From Flavobacteriales bacterium (GTDB lineage: Bacteria; Bacteroidota; Bacteroidia; Flavobacteriales; Flavobacteriaceae), in contig JAHENA010000022.1 in assembly GCA_024643405.1 (NCBI GenBank), positions 3,935-37,127 of the forward strand: a stretch of DNA of 33,193 nt, given 5' to 3'. The first letter of the stretch is position 1. Each line of letters begins with the position of its first letter. Under the pieces are notes generated by a model. That model made no database searches, had not been told where the DNA came from, and saw only the letters and a program-made list of their open reading frames with translations. Position numbers and translations under genes: made by a program. Shown piece by piece: positions 30,254 to 33,193 of the stretch.

Positions 30254-31432
30254 ATGAAACCAGATTTATTTCAAGCGCCGGATTATTACAATTTAGATGA
30301 TCTTTTAACTGAAGAACACAAATTAGTTCGTGATGCAGCCAGAGAATGGGTAAAACGTGAAGTATCTCCAATAATAGAAGATTATGCGCAAAAAGCCGAA
30401 TTCCCAAAACAAATAGTAAATGGATTGGCAGAAATTGGTGCTTTTGGGCCTTATATTCCAGTAGAGTATGGCGGTGCCGGTTTAGACCAGATTTCATATG
30501 GTTTAATCATGCAAGAAATAGAACGTGGGGATTCCGGAGTAAGAAGCACAGCTTCGGTGCAATCTTCACTGGTAATGTACCCTATTTGGAAATATGGAAA
30601 CGAAGCTCAACGCCAAAAATATCTTCCAAAATTAGCAAGTGGTGAATGGATAGGTTGTTTTGGATTAACCGAACCTGATCATGGAAGTAACCCTGCGGGA
30701 ATGGTAACCAATTTTAAAGATATGGGCGACCATTATTTATTAAATGGTGCCAAAATGTGGATTTCAAATGCACCATTTGCACAGGTAGCAGTAGTTTGGG
30801 CTAAAGATGAGAGCGGCCGCATTCATGGCTTGATCGTAGAACGTGGAATGAAAGGATTTACTACTCCAGAAACGCACAACAAATGGTCACTACGTGCCAG
30901 TGCCACTGGTGAACTGATATTTGATAATGTCAAAGTTCCTAAAGAAAATTTATTGCCAAACAAATCCGGATTAGGCGCACCTCTTGGTTGTTTAGATTCT
31001 GCCAGATATGGCATAGCCTGGGGAGCTATTGGAGCTGCCATGGATTGTTATGACACCGCTTTACGTTATAGCAAAGAACGTATGCAGTTTGGAAAACCGA
31101 TTGGCCAGTTTCAATTGCAACAAAAAAAATTAGCCGAAATGATTACAGAAATTACAAAAGCGCAATTATTAACCTGGCGTTTAGGAACCTTACGTAATGA
31201 AGGCAAAGCAACCTCAGCACAAATATCTATGGCCAAACGAAATAATGTAGATATGGCTATTCATATTGCCCGAGAAGCCAGACAAATGTTGGGCGGTATG
31301 GGAATTACCGGTGAATATAGTATTATGCGCCATTCTATGAACCTAGAAAGCGTGATTACTTATGAAGGTACACATGATATTCATTTATTAATTACAGGCT
31401 TAGATATTACAGGCTTAAATGCCTTTAAATAA
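30254..31432 (+). CDS. Acyl-CoA dehydrogenase family protein, glutaryl-CoA dehydrogenase-like
   Basis: I start at ATG 30254 (MKPDLFQAPDYYNLDDLLTE), giving 392 residues. An in-frame TTG at 30179 would add 25 residues that do not look like the family. It is an FAD-dependent acyl-CoA dehydrogenase. The flavin-binding CFGLTEPDHGSNP segment is present, and the catalytic base Glu371 lies in TYEGTHDIH, the arrangement of glutaryl-CoA dehydrogenase, which turns glutaryl-CoA into crotonyl-CoA in lysine/tryptophan breakdown. The electron-transfer flavoprotein genes are not here. A terminator follows. Confidence 0.9.
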   Translation: MKPDLFQAPDYYNLDDLLTEEHKLVRDAAREWVKREVSPIIEDYAQKAEFPKQIVNGLAEIGAFGPYIPVEYGGAGLDQISYGLIMQEIERGDSGVRSTASVQSSLVMYPIWKYGNEAQRQKYLPKLASGEWIGCFGLTEPDHGSNPAGMVTNFKDMGDHYLLNGAKMWISNAPFAQVAVVWAKDESGRIHGLIVERGMKGFTTPETHNKWSLRASATGELIFDNVKVPKENLLPNKSGLGAPLGCLDSARYGIAWGAIGAAMDCYDTALRYSKERMQFGKPIGQFQLQQKKLAEMITEITKAQLLTWRLGTLRNEGKATSAQISMAKRNNVDMAIHIAREARQMLGGMGITGEYSIMRHSMNLESVITYEGTHDIHLLITGLDITGLNAFK

Positions 31433-31459
31433 ATAACTTAATAGAAAAAATTGATACAA

Positions 31460-31490
31460 ATGCTTCTCTATTTTGAGAGGCATTTTTTAT
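31460..31490 (+). terminator. Intrinsic terminator after acyl-CoA dehydrogenase gene
   Basis: A 9-bp stem ATGCTTCTC/GAGAGGCAT (31460-31468, 31475-31483, one G-T pair) with a 6-base loop is followed by a T-rich run. It ends before the start of the SGNH gene at 31511, which argues against the longer TTG-started version of that gene. Confidence 0.88.
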
Positions 31491-31510
31491 TTTTAAATAA
31501 AAAATTGAAA

Positions 31511-32299
31511 ATGAAAAAACTGGTTTACTCAAAACTTTTTATATACTTAACTGTGATAGTATTATTAGGCTGTTCAGATCGTAATGATGTTTCACAAAAC
31601 ACTTCGACGTCTTTTGATGATACTTTGAACAATAATGAGACTAATGATGATGCAAATAATCAAGCCACTAACAATGATTCCGCAACAAGTACTCAAAATT
31701 TCAGACTTTTATCGCTTGGTGACAGCTATACCATAGGTGAAAGCGTTTGTGAAACTTGCAGGTTTCCGGAACAATTAAAAGATAGATTAACAACATCATT
31801 TAGTGCTGATAATAGTTTTGAATTAAAAGTTATTGCCAAAACCGGTTGGACTACTTCAAACCTTATGAATGCTATTAAAACGGAAAATTTACTCAATAAT
31901 TTTGATTTAGTGACACTCCTAATTGGCGTTAACAATCAATATCAAGGACAACCTTTTTCTTTTTATGAAACAGAGTTTCCTCAGCTTGTAGACACGTCCA
32001 TATTATTAGCCAAAGGTGATAAATCTAACGTGATAGTTCTATCCATTCCCGATTATGCCTATACCCCTTACGGAAATGGCAATGAAAACATATCAAAGGA
32101 CATTGATAAATACAACGAATTTGCCCAAACGTATTGTACAATGAATAACATTAGCTTTATTAATATTACTGACATTACTAGACAAGGATTAATAAACCCA
32201 GATTTAGTAGCCTTAGACGGACTTCACCCATCAAGCCTAGCTTATTCATTTTTTGTTGAAAGAATTCTTCCAATAGCCATTGATAAATTAAACTATTAG
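31511..32299 (+). CDS. SGNH/GDSL-family hydrolase lipoprotein
   Basis: The 262-residue lipoprotein starts at ATG 31511. The signal ends LLGC with lipidated Cys21, and an Asn/Asp/Thr-rich linker follows to about residue 62. The hydrolase core has Ser72 in LGDSYTIGES (block I), a GVNN block III and DGLHPS with Asp236/His239 (block V), so the catalytic residues are intact. Such enzymes are esterases or carbohydrate deacetylases at the cell envelope. It is preceded by a terminator. The substrate is unknown. Confidence 0.9.
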   Translation: MKKLVYSKLFIYLTVIVLLGCSDRNDVSQNTSTSFDDTLNNNETNDDANNQATNNDSATSTQNFRLLSLGDSYTIGESVCETCRFPEQLKDRLTTSFSADNSFELKVIAKTGWTTSNLMNAIKTENLLNNFDLVTLLIGVNNQYQGQPFSFYETEFPQLVDTSILLAKGDKSNVIVLSIPDYAYTPYGNGNENISKDIDKYNEFAQTYCTMNNISFINITDITRQGLINPDLVALDGLHPSSLAYSFFVERILPIAIDKLNY

Positions 32300-32328
32300 A
32301 ACAGCCTTTTTTTTGTTACATTTACTTT

Positions 32329-33193
32329 ATGTTTACCTCAAAAAGACGATTAGATAAAGCTTATAAAACAGCTAAAGTTATTGAGTTTAATAACAACTCC
32401 AAATTCATTTTATTTAGTGATTGTCACAGAGGTGATAATAGTTTTGCCGATGATTTTGCTAACAACCGAAACATCTATTACCACGCATTAAAACATTATT
32501 ACAATAATGGATTTATCTATTGTGAAGTTGGTGATGGCGATGAACTCTGGGAAAATCTATTTTTCAAATCTATCTTCGAGGCTCATAAAAATGTATATCT
32601 GTTAATGAAACAATTTTATTCTGAAGACCGATTGCATTTAATTTGGGGAAATCATGATATGGTTTACAAGAACCCTAATTATGTAAAAAAATATTTGTCA
32701 ACCTATTTTGATGAAAAAACTGGTGAACATGTCGAATTATTTAAAAATATCACTTACTACGAAGGCATCATTTTAAAAAATACTCAAACGCAACAGGAAT
32801 TATTTTTAACGCATGGCCATCAGGCAGACTGGTGGAATTATTTGTTCTGGAAATGGAGCCGATTTATGGTGAGGGTCTTATGGAAACCATTAAATGTGAT
32901 GGGAATTGCAGACCCGACAAGTCCAGCTAAAAACTACAAAGAACTAATTAAAGTTGAACGCAGAACCAAAAAATGGATTGCAGACAACAACAATATTATA
33001 ACCATTGTTGGACATACGCACAGACCCCGTTTCCCAGAGCCAGGTGATATTGCCTTTTTTAATGACGGCAGCTGTGTGCATCCCAGAAGTATTACCGGAA
33101 TTGAGATTGAAAATGGAGCAATAACGTTGATTAAATGGCAAATTTCAACAAAAGAAGATGGGACTCTTCAAATTATTAGAGACATTCTTGAAG
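32329..33193 (+). CDS. Calcineurin-like metallophosphoesterase, 3' end outside window
   Basis: An open frame runs from ATG 32329 to the window end without a stop (288 codons seen). Metal-binding blocks of the metallophosphoesterase fold are present in order: Asp31/His33 in FSDCHRGDN, GDGDE (69-72 region), GNHD (107-110), THGH and GHTHRPRF. It begins 29 bases after the SGNH gene stop and may share its transcript. No signal peptide is visible, so it is probably cytoplasmic. Possible substrates include nucleotides or lipid-A intermediates, but the sequence does not decide. Confidence 0.9.
   Translation, partial: MFTSKRRLDKAYKTAKVIEFNNNSKFILFSDCHRGDNSFADDFANNRNIYYHALKHYYNNGFIYCEVGDGDELWENLFFKSIFEAHKNVYLLMKQFYSEDRLHLIWGNHDMVYKNPNYVKKYLSTYFDEKTGEHVELFKNITYYEGIILKNTQTQQELFLTHGHQADWWNYLFWKWSRFMVRVLWKPLNVMGIADPTSPAKNYKELIKVERRTKKWIADNNNIITIVGHTHRPRFPEPGDIAFFNDGSCVHPRSITGIEIENGAITLIKWQISTKEDGTLQIIRDILE

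Noticed and set aside
31451-31510. TTG-started extension of the SGNH lipoprotein gene
   Set aside because: It would run through an intrinsic terminator and would put 20 extra residues before a normal lipoprotein signal.

Overview
The window reads as a chromosomal segment of a Bacteroidota, most likely a member of the Flavobacteriaceae. The evidence is AT-rich DNA, TAnnTTTG-type -7 promoter elements, no obvious purine-rich ribosome binding sites, a DnaE with an N-terminal 3'-5' exonuclease domain, an S16 with a long acidic tail, and lipoproteins with DUF5777-type outer-membrane proteins. No insertion sequence, prophage, integrase, CRISPR array or rRNA was seen. One tRNA gene (Asp-GTC) is present.

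Layout. 1-2841 (+): the end of a CDF-like cation transporter, an SDR oxidoreductase and an outer-membrane barrel protein. 2842-3233: a cluster of inverted repeats, then tRNA-Asp on the minus strand with its own terminator. 3234-9646 (-): a housekeeping cluster of dnaE, trxA, a divergent clpP and a DUF58 gene. 9647-23300: a large redox locus. 23301-26348 (+): hemA, a lactonase-fold protein and rpsP. 26412-27658 (+): rimM and trmN6. 27661-28962 (-): an APC permease. 29035-33193 (+): a Rieske oxygenase, a glutaryl-CoA-dehydrogenase-like gene, an SGNH lipoprotein and a metallophosphoesterase cut by the window end.

The redox locus is the main interest. Two parallel plus-strand modules (12681-16258 and 16518-20171) each encode a Tat-exported four-cluster Fe-S protein, an NrfD/ActC-like quinone membrane protein, an unrecognised periplasmic protein with a C-terminal membrane anchor, and a monohaem cytochrome c. 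Module 1 is preceded by a hexahaem cytochrome lipoprotein, a monohaem lipoprotein, a DUF5777-type barrel and a 90-residue Tat protein. A third, divergent module (20279-22927, minus) has a small membrane protein, a tetrahaem cytochrome, a complete Fe-S protein and another NrfD-type protein. No molybdopterin subunit, nitrite reductase or other recognisable catalytic subunit lies in the locus. It therefore looks like a quinol:cytochrome c electron-transfer system, resembling stripped-down Alternative Complex III modules, with a possible outer-membrane cytochrome branch. The terminal acceptor or donor is unknown.

Four promoters in the locus, including that of hemA (glutamyl-tRNA reductase, first step of haem synthesis), carry an ATGAC-N4-GTCAT type palindrome. 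Its centre lies 33 bp (32-33 bp in one case) upstream of the centre of a -7-like element, which is class II Crp/Fnr activator geometry. Three of these regions also carry a second palindrome, TGTAAC-N4-GTTACA. The inference is one regulon that co-produces 13 covalently bound haems (six in one lipoprotein, four in another protein, three monohaem proteins) and extra haem precursor, probably under low oxygen or nitrosative conditions. The regulator, signal and electron acceptor cannot be read from this window.
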